DNA of 64,000 nucleotides from Stanieria sp. NIES-3757 (GTDB lineage: Bacteria > Cyanobacteriota > Cyanobacteriia > Cyanobacteriales > Xenococcaceae): the NCBI GenBank assembly GCA_002355455.1, contig AP017375.1, positions 4,765,640-4,829,639 of the forward strand, read 5' to 3'. The notes below the pieces were generated by a model. It was not told the DNA's origin and made no database searches. It saw only the letters and a list, made by a program, of their open reading frames with translations. Below are positions 19,012-28,574 of this stretch, in pieces. Within the stretch, counting starts at the first letter, position 1. Every line of letters starts with the position of its first letter. The position numbers and the translations under genes were made by a program.

Positions 19012-20496
19012 CTAGGATTGCAAAAAACTATGTTTTGGTTTAGGCATAAAATTAAAGAAAGAATCTCGAATATACTCAGGGTTTGTTGTATAAATAAGAA
19101 TTAGTAATCCAATCAGTCTGTGAAAAGATAGAGGAAAGATTTCAAAAGTAGGAACACAAAACATAAGAAATGCTCCTAGAAAAGTTAGCCAAAATTCATT
19201 TGCTCTGTAGTTGGCTATTGCCCAGATAGCGAGAGGAATAGCGAGAACATAATGATGTTCCCAGACAGAAGGAGAAATCAAGAGACTAAAAGCGATCGCA
19301 TCAATCGAATGTCCATATAGCCTAAAGCTATAGAGCCAAGAATTTCTTTGACCCTCACCAGATGTTTTAATTAGCTTAGAATAAATCTGCTCCCTTTTGA
19401 GCAATCGTAGAATCAACCAAGCAAGAATTAAAAAATTTAATCCAACCACAACAATAGGAACAAAACCAAACAAAACATTTGTTCCTAGAAAAGTATTAGG
19501 AATTTTAGCAAAATTATAAATTAAACTCCAGATGCCATTATTTCTGTAATTACTTGGTTTTTCAGGACTTTTAAAGTAAGAAAGAAATTGCTGCCACAAA
19601 GTCCAGTCGTGGAATCCATTGGTCTGAATTATGGCAATGGCTACTAGTCCTATAACCACCCCGCAGATGGCTTTCCATCTTCTTGTATAACTCCAAGGAA
19701 GAAGTAGTACCAGAGTATAGATTTTGATATGAGCACCTAATGCAACCGCCAAACCAGCAAAAAATGGATAACGCTTAAGTAAAAGAATACCTAATAAAAA
19801 AGAGTTAAGAAGCCATAAGTTTACTTGATCAAAAGTTAGGGTTCTGATGAGGGGGTAATTAAAAAGGAAAAGACTTCCTACAAGCAGCGAGGCTGGCAAC
19901 GTTTTGATTTTGAGTTGCTTTGCCAAAAGAGCAGTCAAATAATAAGCTAAGATGACTTGTAAAAATTGACCGCATTGATAAAAATAGGTTACAACTGTCC
20001 AGGCTTTATCTTCATCTGTAAATGCAAATAAAGGATTGTAAGTTGCTATTTGATGTAGAAAGACAAGAACCTGAGCTAATAAAGGTGGATATAAATAACA
20101 GGGTGGATTTCCAGTATAAGGATTTACACCAGCAATGATTGCTCTAGCAGCGTTTTCGTAGCACATATAATCGCTACTTCTTACATGAAAAGTTTCAACT
20201 TGGACAAACAATAAATTTAAACAGACCAACAAAGGTAAAATAACTGGGATCGCCTTGATTAAGGTTTTTTTAGGCTGCTGGGAAATTTGGTGCCAAGTAT
20301 TACCCACAAGCACAATTGTGATAAATAAACCAAACAACTCAAAAGGCTGACTTTCAAGGTGTCCAGGGACACTACCATCAAAGGTAGACTGAACAATTGG
20401 TAGATTTAATCTCCAAATTATAAGTGGCAAGAAAATTGCTCCTATCAACGATAGGGAGTAAAACAATAAAAAAGCTATAGACTTACCTTGACGCAT
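19012..20496 (-). CDS. GT87-family (DUF2029) polyprenyl-phosphate-sugar glycosyltransferase
   Basis: This 494-aa protein has about 11-12 membrane helices. The first external loop has SSDYMCYENAARAIIAGVNPYTG followed by YLYPPLLAQVL (shown here in two pieces: SSDYMCYENAARAI, then AGVNPYTG). This Asp-containing loop and YPP motif are typical of GT87 enzymes such as mycobacterial PimE, GT-C-fold enzymes that use polyprenyl-phosphate sugars on the outer face of the membrane. The next gene downstream in the region, a decaprenyl-phosphate phosphoribosyltransferase, could supply a lipid-linked pentose, though the donor is not proven. Confidence 0.8.
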   Translation of the reverse strand: MRQGKSIAFLLFYSLSLIGAIFLPLIIWRLNLPIVQSTFDGSVPGHLESQPFELFGLFITIVLVGNTWHQISQQPKKTLIKAIPVILPLLVCLNLLFVQVETFHVRSSDYMCYENAARAIIAGVNPYTGNPPCYLYPPLLAQVLVFLHQIATYNPLFAFTDEDKAWTVVTYFYQCGQFLQVILAYYLTALLAKQLKIKTLPASLLVGSLFLFNYPLIRTLTFDQVNLWLLNSFLLGILLLKRYPFFAGLAVALGAHIKIYTLVLLLPWSYTRRWKAICGVVIGLVAIAIIQTNGFHDWTLWQQFLSYFKSPEKPSNYRNNGIWSLIYNFAKIPNTFLGTNVLFGFVPIVVVGLNFLILAWLILRLLKREQIYSKLIKTSGEGQRNSWLYSFRLYGHSIDAIAFSLLISPSVWEHHYVLAIPLAIWAIANYRANEFWLTFLGAFLMFCVPTFEIFPLSFHRLIGLLILIYTTNPEYIRDSFFNFMPKPKHSFLQS

Positions 20497-20638
20497 AAAA
20501 TTTTGAAAAAATTAATATATCTTGTAAACATTCAGCTAACTTTGCTAACTGCGATCGCCTAAATTCTCGATTAATTTCACTGAAATATTTTTAAAAATAA
20601 AGATAATTAAGAATTGTTATAGTTAAATATTGTGTAAA

Positions 20639-21691
20639 TTAATGAATTAAGCCCTGATTTTTAAGTAGTAGGATTACAAATGTTATCCCTAGCCAACCGA
20701 TTACTGTAAATAACAGAGGTTTGTCTCCTAACAACATCTCTTCAGGTCGTTCGGTTTGACCCCCTTGTTCTAAACTGAGGTTCTTTCTTCTAATTTCCTG
20801 GGGGTCACTCAACAATTGATAGCGAAAAATGCCATATAGAACAAAAGGTAATGTCAACATCATCCAGGGTGTTGAGGCTCCCTTTACAGCTGGTCCCGAA
20901 CTCCAAAGAGCATAAGTGAGAATTGTTCCATTGGTAACAATGCCCTCCATTCTGCTTAACAAAGGGAGAGAATATCGATGTAAGACTCTACGAGATTTAC
21001 TTCCTTTGATTTCTGAAAGCCTTAACTCTGCTTTACGTTTTTCAATTGCTAAAAATAATGCCAGCATAGCTGTACATAACAAAAACCAATGAGATAAAAC
21101 AATTCCTGTTGCAGTAGCTCCTCCCAATGCCCGCAAAATAAATCCTGTTGCGATCGCAACTACATCTATAATAACTTGATGTTTCAGTTGTAAGTTATAC
21201 GCCACCTGTAAAAAGGCATATCCTAAAATAGCTGCTCCTAAACCTGGTGATCTCGACCATCCAACTATTAAGGCAGTCCCAAGCAAGATAACAGCCATTG
21301 CAATAGAAGCAGGAATACTGACTAATCCTGCTGCTATTGGTCGCTGACACTTTACTGGATGACGGCGGTCTGACTCTACGTCAATAATGTCATTTATCAA
21401 GTAAAAACTACTAGAAGAAAAGCAGAATAAAATAAAGGCCAGAAGACTTCCTAAAATAGAAGAAATAGTAATATTAAAAGCAAATAAAGGAGCAGCAAAA
21501 ACAATTAAGTTTTTAGTCCATTGCCTAGGGCGCAATGCTTTAAAATAAGCTAAAAATTTAGATTTTTTAGTGTTAATAGGAATTGATTCAGAAAATAACA
21601 CTTTTTGAGAAGCAGTGAGTCGCTTCTTACTATTTTTAAATAGGGTCATGCCATGAATTTCTCCGTAATCTGTTAATAATTGGCTCTTCAA
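20639..21691 (-). CDS. Decaprenyl-phosphate phosphoribosyltransferase-like (UbiA family)
   Basis: This 350-aa integral membrane prenyltransferase-fold protein has the first Asp motif N100-D101-x2-D104-x3-D108 (LINDIIDVESDRRHP) and LRPRQWTKNLIVFAAPLF, both characteristic of the DPPR synthase branch (Rv3806c-like). That branch makes decaprenyl-phosphoryl-5-phosphoribose from PRPP and a polyprenyl phosphate. The product can be turned into a lipid-linked ribo- or arabinofuranose donor. The first 14 residues lack conservation, so Met15 may be the start. DprE1/DprE2 partners are not seen in the cluster. Confidence 0.82.
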   Translation of the reverse strand: MKSQLLTDYGEIHGMTLFKNSKKRLTASQKVLFSESIPINTKKSKFLAYFKALRPRQWTKNLIVFAAPLFAFNITISSILGSLLAFILFCFSSSSFYLINDIIDVESDRRHPVKCQRPIAAGLVSIPASIAMAVILLGTALIVGWSRSPGLGAAILGYAFLQVAYNLQLKHQVIIDVVAIATGFILRALGGATATGIVLSHWFLLCTAMLALFLAIEKRKAELRLSEIKGSKSRRVLHRYSLPLLSRMEGIVTNGTILTYALWSSGPAVKGASTPWMMLTLPFVLYGIFRYQLLSDPQEIRRKNLSLEQGGQTERPEEMLLGDKPLLFTVIGWLGITFVILLLKNQGLIH

Positions 21692-21829
21692 AGCTAAGCT
21701 AGCGTGTTAGTTGACCTTAAGTAAGTGTCATTCTATTTTCAGATGGATTAAAGCCATTGCTTGGAATGAAAGACTGCCCACCTGACGTAGCGACTGCTCG
21801 ACAGCGACCAAATCCAAAACAATGGGAAA

Positions 21830-23737
21830 CTAGTACCCAACGTAAAGTGGAATATGTTTACCACCTCCTACATAGATGGGAAGCTTGCTGGCAGGAAGAT
21901 CGCGGGTAACCCCTCCCCTTGTTTCTCTAATGTATGTAGTATAGTTTGGACCTCCACCATAGTTAATTTCTCCCACCGTGATGGAGATTGAAGATTCATG
22001 ATTAATAAACATAGGCTCTTTCTGTGTTCCATCAGGAGCAGCCGTTGTAGTGTAAGCAAAACCACCCAGTAATTCTGTTTTTCCACCCCTTCTCGTGTCA
22101 ATTAAAGTGCCACCCCGTTCTGTCTTTAGACCCAAAATCCACAAATTACCACCATTATTGGTTATGTGAGTACCTTGATTCTCCACATTGAATTGGCGCG
22201 CCCAAACATTTTGACCATTAAACGTCCAATTTTGCCAGGGATTGGAGACAACATTTTCCAGAAATACATCTCCCTTCCCAGTCATGTAACCAGATACATT
22301 AGTAGCATCACGAATAACTAATGTTCTCGAAGAAGCATTGTCGATGGTAGGAGTTGAAAAGTACCCACTCCCAATACGTTCAAACACAACAACAGGACTA
22401 GTACCATCTACAACCTTAAAGCCTGGATTGACCGTGTCAGGTACTATAACCCAAGCTTCGGTACCAATGATTCGACGCACATTATTACGGATCAAAACTG
22501 TTCTTTGAAGGTTATAAGTACCAACTGGTAAATAGACAGTGGTATTGCCAGAATTGATCGCAGCCTGAATCGCGGCTGTATCATCCTGCTCATCGTTCGG
22601 AATAGCCCCATAGGAAACTACATTTGCCCAGGGAGTTGTGTTTGGATCGTCCCAAGGAACATCGGGTGTTTCTTTAATAGGCAGATTCAGTGTTTGTAAC
22701 GAGGTTGGAAACTGACTAACGGTTGAACCGGAGACAAATTCTGAGATATTGGGTCCTACCAAAGTTGTATCTGCATCCTCGATTGCCCATTGATAGCCCG
22801 AAGTCTTAATATTACGAACCAGCAGACTCAACGGATAATCGCTCTTGATGGCAGGACGGCTGGACGCTTTACCAGTACCCTTCAAGGTTGAGTCAATCAC
22901 TGTCATTCGTCCACCTGCATTATAAATAGCTGTACCAGCATTGGTACTAGTTAATCCACGAATATTAATGACCTGTCCGGTGTTGTAAAATCCGTAAACA
23001 CTTTGATTCAGAAGGGTAATATTTTCAAGTGTTTGGCTGTTGACAGTAAAACCTGTGCGAATGCCGTACTGAAACCCTTTGACAGTTACTTCTTTCACTA
23101 AGAGTGGGCCAATTTCATCGGTAAAGTTCATGTCTAGTCCGTTAACACCCTGTCCGTCACCGGACTGAATTGTTACCTGACGCATAGAACCCTGGTTACT
23201 GGCATTAAACTGGATACCAATTGCCCCTGAATTACCAATTCCCGTATCAACAGTCAAATTTCGGATTGAATTCCCAAATCGCTGGGCAGGGGCAGGGCCT
23301 GTAAAAATCATTGCTTTCGGGGCATTCACATCTGTATAGCCTGTAGCTTTATCTTTCAGCTTAATAATTGCCTTCTGCTCACTCTGTCCTTGCAGAATTG
23401 TATACTTGTAATCATTGCCTGTACCCGGAGTTCCAGCAGGCCAGGATAGGGTTTCAGAAATTAGATAGGTGCCATTGGGCAAATAAATAATGCGTTTACC
23501 ATTTGGATAAGCATTCAGTGCAGCCTGAATTGCCTTCGTGTCATCCGTAACTCCATCTCCCTTGGCATTAAATTCCTTGACGTTGAGGACACCAGCATCA
23601 GTTGGAAAAACAATATTTTCTTGAATGTCTGTAGTGGAATTGGATAGTACTTTAGGCAAATGGTTGACATTTTTTAGGAATACTACACATAGCACTCCTA
23701 AGAGCAAAAGTAACATTTTTTTTACCGCACTTTTCAT
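21830..23737 (-). CDS. Beta-helix surface protein (pectate_lyase_3 type), copy 2
   Basis: This 635-aa protein has an N-terminal signal peptide or anchor (KKMLLLLLGVLCVVFL). The first beta-helix start VLNVKEFNAKGDGVTDDTKA is near residue 50, and a second half-repeat VVSYGAIPNDEQDDTAAIQA is near residue 370, giving the twin pectate_lyase_3 layout. It has no lipobox Cys, unlike its paralogue at 7039-8985. It overlaps the upstream GT4 gene by 4 nt. It is likely exported and acts on or holds the polysaccharide; whether it is a lyase, hydrolase or binding protein cannot be told. Confidence 0.82.
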   Translation of the reverse strand: MKSAVKKMLLLLLGVLCVVFLKNVNHLPKVLSNSTTDIQENIVFPTDAGVLNVKEFNAKGDGVTDDTKAIQAALNAYPNGKRIIYLPNGTYLISETLSWPAGTPGTGNDYKYTILQGQSEQKAIIKLKDKATGYTDVNAPKAMIFTGPAPAQRFGNSIRNLTVDTGIGNSGAIGIQFNASNQGSMRQVTIQSGDGQGVNGLDMNFTDEIGPLLVKEVTVKGFQYGIRTGFTVNSQTLENITLLNQSVYGFYNTGQVINIRGLTSTNAGTAIYNAGGRMTVIDSTLKGTGKASSRPAIKSDYPLSLLVRNIKTSGYQWAIEDADTTLVGPNISEFVSGSTVSQFPTSLQTLNLPIKETPDVPWDDPNTTPWANVVSYGAIPNDEQDDTAAIQAAINSGNTTVYLPVGTYNLQRTVLIRNNVRRIIGTEAWVIVPDTVNPGFKVVDGTSPVVVFERIGSGYFSTPTIDNASSRTLVIRDATNVSGYMTGKGDVFLENVVSNPWQNWTFNGQNVWARQFNVENQGTHITNNGGNLWILGLKTERGGTLIDTRRGGKTELLGGFAYTTTAAPDGTQKEPMFINHESSISITVGEINYGGGPNYTTYIRETRGGVTRDLPASKLPIYVGGGKHIPLYVGY

Positions 23738-24891
23738 AAAACGCTTTGATATATCTCCATCAGCCGTTTGTAATTTTCAGAGGCAGTATATTTTGCCTCA
23801 AATTCAGCGCGTGCCTCCTGTCGCATTTGTCTCAACTTTTGGGGACGTGCCAACAACCAATTGATCTGGGTCGCCAGGTCTGTGGGATCGCTAGGTCGAA
23901 AAAGTAGCCCAGTGCGTTCATGGTCTATAAGTTCAGCGATCGCTCCAAGATTAGAACCAACAACAGGAGTACCTTTGGCAAAGGCTTCAATCGCCACCAT
24001 TCCAAAAGTCTCATACCACTCAGAAGGAAAAATTAAAAATGCTGCATCACCAACCACTTCATATACTTCTTCTAGGGAGCGACGTCCTAGCCATTCAATT
24101 TCTGGCATTTCCTGCATTGCTTCAGTGACTAGTCCTGACATAGGCCCATCGCCCAGAATTTTAAGCGGAATCTTTCCCCCCAGTTGCCGCCAGGCATCTA
24201 GCATGACCCCTAATCCCTTCTCAACGGACAACCGCCCGACAAATAAGGCATAGCCACCTTTCCCTTCTCCAGGTAAAGGGGCAGGATGCAAAAAGTTGGT
24301 TTTAAAGGCGAGTTTGTCCAATGGCAAGCCCCCTTGAATAAACTTGTCCATGGCAAACTGACTGTAAACAATGAACCGATCAACCGCCTTACTCCAAGTG
24401 CCAAACCAAGAGTGAAAGCTAATCATTGACGCCACCATTGCGCTGGCACCGCGGGAACCGCGATAGCAACCGTGGATGATTCCCGGCAAGGGTAAAGGTT
24501 TGTCGAGACAATCTTGGCAGATCCTCCCATTTCGGAAAAACAGAGCGTTGGGGCAGAGTAAGCGATAGTTATGCAGGGTTTGCACAACCGGTATGCCTTC
24601 ATCTTTGAGAGCATAGTAAGCGGCTGGAGAGATTAGTGGAAAGGTATTGTGGAAATGGGCTAGATCAGGTTTTTCCTGGCGGACAAGCGCTCGCAATTGT
24701 TGATAAACCTCACCATTCCATAGAGTACGTTTTGTCAATTCTAGTAGGTTTATTTTCCTAATCTGGTCATTGTTCAGGGTATAGCACCAAACCTCGTGTC
24801 CCCGAGAATGGAGTAGATTTACTTCAGTGTTAAAGATTTGTTCCTCGCCACCGGATTGTTGGTAGTAGTTATGAATTGTCAAAATTCGCAT
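23734..24891 (-). CDS. GT4 glycosyltransferase
   Basis: This 385-aa GT-B enzyme starts MRILTIHNYYQQSGGEEQIF. The C-terminal domain has FVGRLSVEKGLGVMLDAW and PSEWYETFGMVAIEAFAKG (E-x7-E). The Cys-containing block LCPNALFFRNGRICQDC is common in this GT4 subgroup. Its start overlaps the 3' end of the GT-a copy 2 gene by 23 nt, and its stop overlaps the beta-helix gene by 4 nt, forming a tightly coupled set. G+C is visibly higher than in the acyltransferase genes downstream, suggesting a separate origin. Confidence 0.87.
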   Translation of the reverse strand: MRILTIHNYYQQSGGEEQIFNTEVNLLHSRGHEVWCYTLNNDQIRKINLLELTKRTLWNGEVYQQLRALVRQEKPDLAHFHNTFPLISPAAYYALKDEGIPVVQTLHNYRLLCPNALFFRNGRICQDCLDKPLPLPGIIHGCYRGSRGASAMVASMISFHSWFGTWSKAVDRFIVYSQFAMDKFIQGGLPLDKLAFKTNFLHPAPLPGEGKGGYALFVGRLSVEKGLGVMLDAWRQLGGKIPLKILGDGPMSGLVTEAMQEMPEIEWLGRRSLEEVYEVVGDAAFLIFPSEWYETFGMVAIEAFAKGTPVVGSNLGAIAELIDHERTGLLFRPSDPTDLATQINWLLARPQKLRQMRQEARAEFEAKYTASENYKRLMEIYQSVL

Positions 24892-26128
24892 TTGTTGCTC
24901 CCTGTGGCGAGCGCAGTGTTTTGTAGACTTGACTCAGAAATCGACCTTTTGTAGACCAGTTAAAGCATTCATTCACTCGTTGTCGTCCTGCGGTGCCCAA
25001 GCGAGATCTTAATTCTGGTTCTGTTGCTAGTCGGGTCATTGCTGCTGACAGTTCTGAGACTGCCTGATTGGGATTTTTTGCCGAAATTTTAAAGCCCGTT
25101 GCCTCAGTCACCTGAACCGATGGTCCCCCTAAATCTAAACAAATCACCGGACAACCTGCTGCCATAGCTTCCAAACAAACAAATGCTCCAGAATCGTGCA
25201 AGCTTGGGTGCACCAGTGCTAGACAGGTACCCAATTTATTCATAAGGTCAGTACGGGACATTTCATTAAAAAATTTCACTTGAGAGGCTATCCCCAAATT
25301 GGTCGCAAGTGTCCGTAAGGCTTTTTCCTCTGGCCCTTTGCCCACAATCCAGTACTCAGCTTCAGGTGGTAAATTTGCTTGAGAAAAAGCTTGTAACCCT
25401 AAATGAAAGCCTTTCCAGTGAAGAAATCGTCCAATGCTGATAAACCGAAGAGGTACTGGAGCGGACAGGGAAAATTGTCCCAGTTGTTCTACTTCTTCGG
25501 GCAACAACCCTAATTGAGACAGCACTTGAACATTTTTGCCACCCATAGCCTTCAACCGTTTGGCTGTATCTTCTGTAGTTGCCCATATTAATGCACTACG
25601 GCGTACTGTTATATAGGTAAATAGATCTGTCTCTCCCAGCCAGCGAACCAAATCTCTTAAAAACTCATAGAGTTTAGCTTTCAGACTAAAATCTCGGTAA
25701 AACGGCTTTGGGGCAACTTCGCCACCGCCAACAGGTCCAAAAATAAATGGAATGGGTAATAGAGACAAGAAGCTTGGTGTTGAGTATTTGACAAAGGTAA
25801 CGTGATGAACTATGTCAAACCCAATCTCACGGTGGAGCTTGCGAGCAACAAAATAGGCTTCGATTTGCCAGAGATAGTAATGAATTTGAAATGCTCCCAG
25901 TCCCCACTTCCAGCCAGCTCCCCCAATAGGCAAAGTAAAATAGACGAAGTGCAGGTTGGGAACTGGATTTTGTGCCAGTTCTGCTTCGATTGCCTCCCGT
26001 CCATCATCGGGTCTGGTCAGCACCCAAACTTTGTGGTATCGGGCAACTTCACGCACCGTATTCCAACCAACTCCCAGTTCAGTGCCTCGTCCGGGTTCAC
26101 AAGCATAGGCAGAGAGCAGTATTTTCAT
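24869..26128 (-). CDS. GT4 glycosyltransferase (GT-a copy 2)
   Basis: This 419-aa paralogue of 4564-5799 shares LSAYACEPGRGTELGVGWN, LPIPFIFGPVGGGEVAPK and HPSLHDSGAFVCLEAMAAG, where the first acidic residue of E-x7-E is Asp. It ends 23 nt inside the next GT4 gene. Together with GT-b copy 2 and the second beta-helix gene it repeats the gene set at 4.5-9.0 kb, with two additional GT4 genes interspersed. Likely role: addition of one sugar to a lipid-linked oligosaccharide. Confidence 0.87.
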   Translation of the reverse strand: MKILLSAYACEPGRGTELGVGWNTVREVARYHKVWVLTRPDDGREAIEAELAQNPVPNLHFVYFTLPIGGAGWKWGLGAFQIHYYLWQIEAYFVARKLHREIGFDIVHHVTFVKYSTPSFLSLLPIPFIFGPVGGGEVAPKPFYRDFSLKAKLYEFLRDLVRWLGETDLFTYITVRRSALIWATTEDTAKRLKAMGGKNVQVLSQLGLLPEEVEQLGQFSLSAPVPLRFISIGRFLHWKGFHLGLQAFSQANLPPEAEYWIVGKGPEEKALRTLATNLGIASQVKFFNEMSRTDLMNKLGTCLALVHPSLHDSGAFVCLEAMAAGCPVICLDLGGPSVQVTEATGFKISAKNPNQAVSELSAAMTRLATEPELRSRLGTAGRQRVNECFNWSTKGRFLSQVYKTLRSPQGATNANFDNS

Positions 26129-26134
26129 TTGTTT

Positions 26135-27286
26135 CTAAAGCTGTTGTAGAAATGAAAACCATTCTTGGGCAATTTTTCTCGGTTCAAAATCTCTACATCT
26201 TTCCGCGCTAGCAGTAATGAGCTGAGCACGTAAATCTGGTAAAGTTAGCACTTTAATAATTGCATCAGCTAAGGCATTAACATCTTTGTTGGCAATTAAT
26301 AGCCCATACCGATTATCATTTATAATACTTCTTGGACCACCAGCTATAGCATCAGTAGCTATTACAGGCAAACCACAAGCCATTGCCTCTACTAAAACTA
26401 AACCAAAAGCCTCTTCTTGTGAAGGCAATACAAAAAGGTCTGCTTTCGACATATATTTCCATGGGTTTTGACATTCTCCCGGAAAACTAACTTTATTTTC
26501 CAAATCTAATTCTCGAGTTAATTTCTCAAGAGATTTTCTCTCAGAACCCTCTCCTAAAATAATCAACTTTGCATCTATATGAGTTAGAACCAATGAAAAT
26601 GCATTTAACAGTAATGGGAAATTTTTTTGCTTCGCTAATCTAGCCACGCTTATAATAACTGGTTTAATTTTTCTCTTGAGCCAGGGGTGATCCACCGTAG
26701 CTTGAGCCTTATGAACAATCAACTGACAATTTACGGGATTAGGAATTGCTGCGATTCGTTTTTGGGGAAGTGAAATTTTAACTTGCTTAACGAGTTCTAC
26801 GAGCAAGGTTTGACTTGTGGAAACTAATCCGCTAGACATGGAATATAAGAATGGCGCAAGCCAAAGTTCAGCCTGAGGCAAAAACTTTCGTTTATGTTCA
26901 ACATGGGCTTTATAAATTAATGAGTGTTGCTGACTAACAATCAGCTTGGCAAACTTCCTGTTTGTATACAGCCAGCCAAGAATTGCTGGAATATTTAAGA
27001 AAGCTAAGGATATTAAAAAGTCAGGCTTATATGACTTTAGGAAATGAGCGATGGGGATAGGAGATTCTCTAGCTCGATAAACTCCGAGATGAATAAATTC
27101 TACTCCCTTTGGAAAGTTTATATTCTCTTCAGGAGAACCATTGAGATAGAGAATATAAATTCGCTTTACTCCTAACTGCGAGAAACCTTCAGCTAAAGCC
27201 GCTGCGCAATTAGTGATTGCATCACTTGAAAGCCCCCAAACAAAAAAAGCAATTGATAAGTTTTGTTTATAGGAATCTTTAACCAT
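26135..27286 (-). CDS. GT4 glycosyltransferase
   Basis: This 383-aa GT-B protein has VARLAKQKNFPLLLNAF and PSQEEAFGLVLVEAMACGLP (E-x7-E), plus a phosphate-binding TDAIAGGPRSII loop, resembling WbnH/PglJ-like GalNAc/Gal transferases by pattern. It lies 6 nt upstream of GT-a copy 2 and 1 nt downstream of the GT-b copy 2 stop, so it belongs to the same operon. It has no equivalent in the 4.5-9.0 kb gene set. Confidence 0.86.
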   Translation of the reverse strand: MVKDSYKQNLSIAFFVWGLSSDAITNCAAALAEGFSQLGVKRIYILYLNGSPEENINFPKGVEFIHLGVYRARESPIPIAHFLKSYKPDFLISLAFLNIPAILGWLYTNRKFAKLIVSQQHSLIYKAHVEHKRKFLPQAELWLAPFLYSMSSGLVSTSQTLLVELVKQVKISLPQKRIAAIPNPVNCQLIVHKAQATVDHPWLKRKIKPVIISVARLAKQKNFPLLLNAFSLVLTHIDAKLIILGEGSERKSLEKLTRELDLENKVSFPGECQNPWKYMSKADLFVLPSQEEAFGLVLVEAMACGLPVIATDAIAGGPRSIINDNRYGLLIANKDVNALADAIIKVLTLPDLRAQLITASAERCRDFEPRKIAQEWFSFLQQL

Positions 27287-27287
27287 T

Positions 27288-28433
27288 TTAAGTAGTCACT
27301 AGGCTCACTATTCTAGCCATACACTGTGCTGCTTCCTGCGGCGTAAATTGCATCATAATTTTCTGGGACTGCTCACCCATAATGCTAATTAAATTTGGAT
27401 TGTCTAAAAACTCCTGCATTAGGTTAGCTAACTCATTTTCATTATTAGGTGAAAATACATAACCATTTTCACCATGATGCACCAATTCTGAAGTGCCTGC
27501 TCCTTTAGAACAAATAATTGGCTTACCTAGTAACATTGCTTCTAAACTCACAACACCCCAAGTATCTTCCAAAGTTGGAAATATAAAGATATCGGCATCC
27601 TTAAAATAACTCCCAATTTGATCGTAGCTAACACTACCTACCCAGTTCACGCGATCGCTCAATTGATGTTCCCAACAAAATGTTTCCAGTTCTTTCCGTT
27701 GGAAACCATCGCCTACTACAAGCAAAGTGTAATTTTCGTATCCTCGATCTTTTAACACAGCACAGGCCTTCAAGAGCGACTGTAACCCCTTGCGAGGAAC
27801 TACCTGTCCAACAAACAGAAACATAGGTCTTGGCAGCCAAGAAATACTCTCTTCAATTCCTTGAGAACTTGCAGGAAGTGTTTTCTCATCTGGAATTTCA
27901 TAAGGTTGAAGAAAAACCCGCTCTGGCTTGGCATTTAAAACATCAATCAAGTAAGCTCTCCCCGCCCAACTGTTGGTAATGCAGGCATCTGTCAGCCAAA
28001 CCATTGCCCGTCGTACAAACAAACGCAATGCTGAATGACGGTAGTCTACCCCAGGCGAACTCCCTTCATAAGCAATGATCGCTCGCCACCCCATAAGCGG
28101 CTTCAACATTAATACCAGGATTGTCCAGACACCAAAAGAACTAGAAAAGATCACTTGTGGTCTTAACTTGAATAGATGCCACAAAATACTCGGTGAAAGA
28201 TAAGTAAAGTTATCACCATAACTGCTGTCGTCTCGGTTCACTTCAATCACTCGAAACTTTCCCACGACTTCAATCTGAAGTGTTCCTTCTAAGCCTTGAG
28301 CAAATCCGGGAAACAGCCCCGTAAATACAGTTGTATTGGGAAAAAGACGCGCAAACTCACTTAAAGAGGGCTGCCAGTAGAACCAAGCAACTGGTAAAAG
28401 CCAAGCAACTCGAATACTCAAAAAACTTTGCAT
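27288..28433 (-). CDS. GT4 glycosyltransferase (GT-b copy 2)
   Basis: This 381-aa paralogue of 5796-6980 shares RVAWLLPVAWFYWQPSLSEF, IAYEGSSPGVDYRHS and PTLEDTWGVVSLEAM; both copies have Asp at the first E-x7-E position. The consistent substitution suggests a subgroup feature rather than damage. The ABC exporter gene lies 141 nt upstream, a gap that could hold an internal promoter. Confidence 0.87.
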   Translation of the reverse strand: MQSFLSIRVAWLLPVAWFYWQPSLSEFARLFPNTTVFTGLFPGFAQGLEGTLQIEVVGKFRVIEVNRDDSSYGDNFTYLSPSILWHLFKLRPQVIFSSSFGVWTILVLMLKPLMGWRAIIAYEGSSPGVDYRHSALRLFVRRAMVWLTDACITNSWAGRAYLIDVLNAKPERVFLQPYEIPDEKTLPASSQGIEESISWLPRPMFLFVGQVVPRKGLQSLLKACAVLKDRGYENYTLLVVGDGFQRKELETFCWEHQLSDRVNWVGSVSYDQIGSYFKDADIFIFPTLEDTWGVVSLEAMLLGKPIICSKGAGTSELVHHGENGYVFSPNNENELANLMQEFLDNPNLISIMGEQSQKIMMQFTPQEAAQCMARIVSLVTT

Positions 28434-28574
28434 TTTGAAATAATCTTAAAAATTAGTAATCAGTAAAGTTTTGGCAACTGTTCTTTTTAGTGAGGCAGCT
28501 AGTAGATCGATTTTAACTTTTAACAATTTTTGAATTGCTATCCCAAAAAGAGATAGAAAAAATTTGGCATTTTT

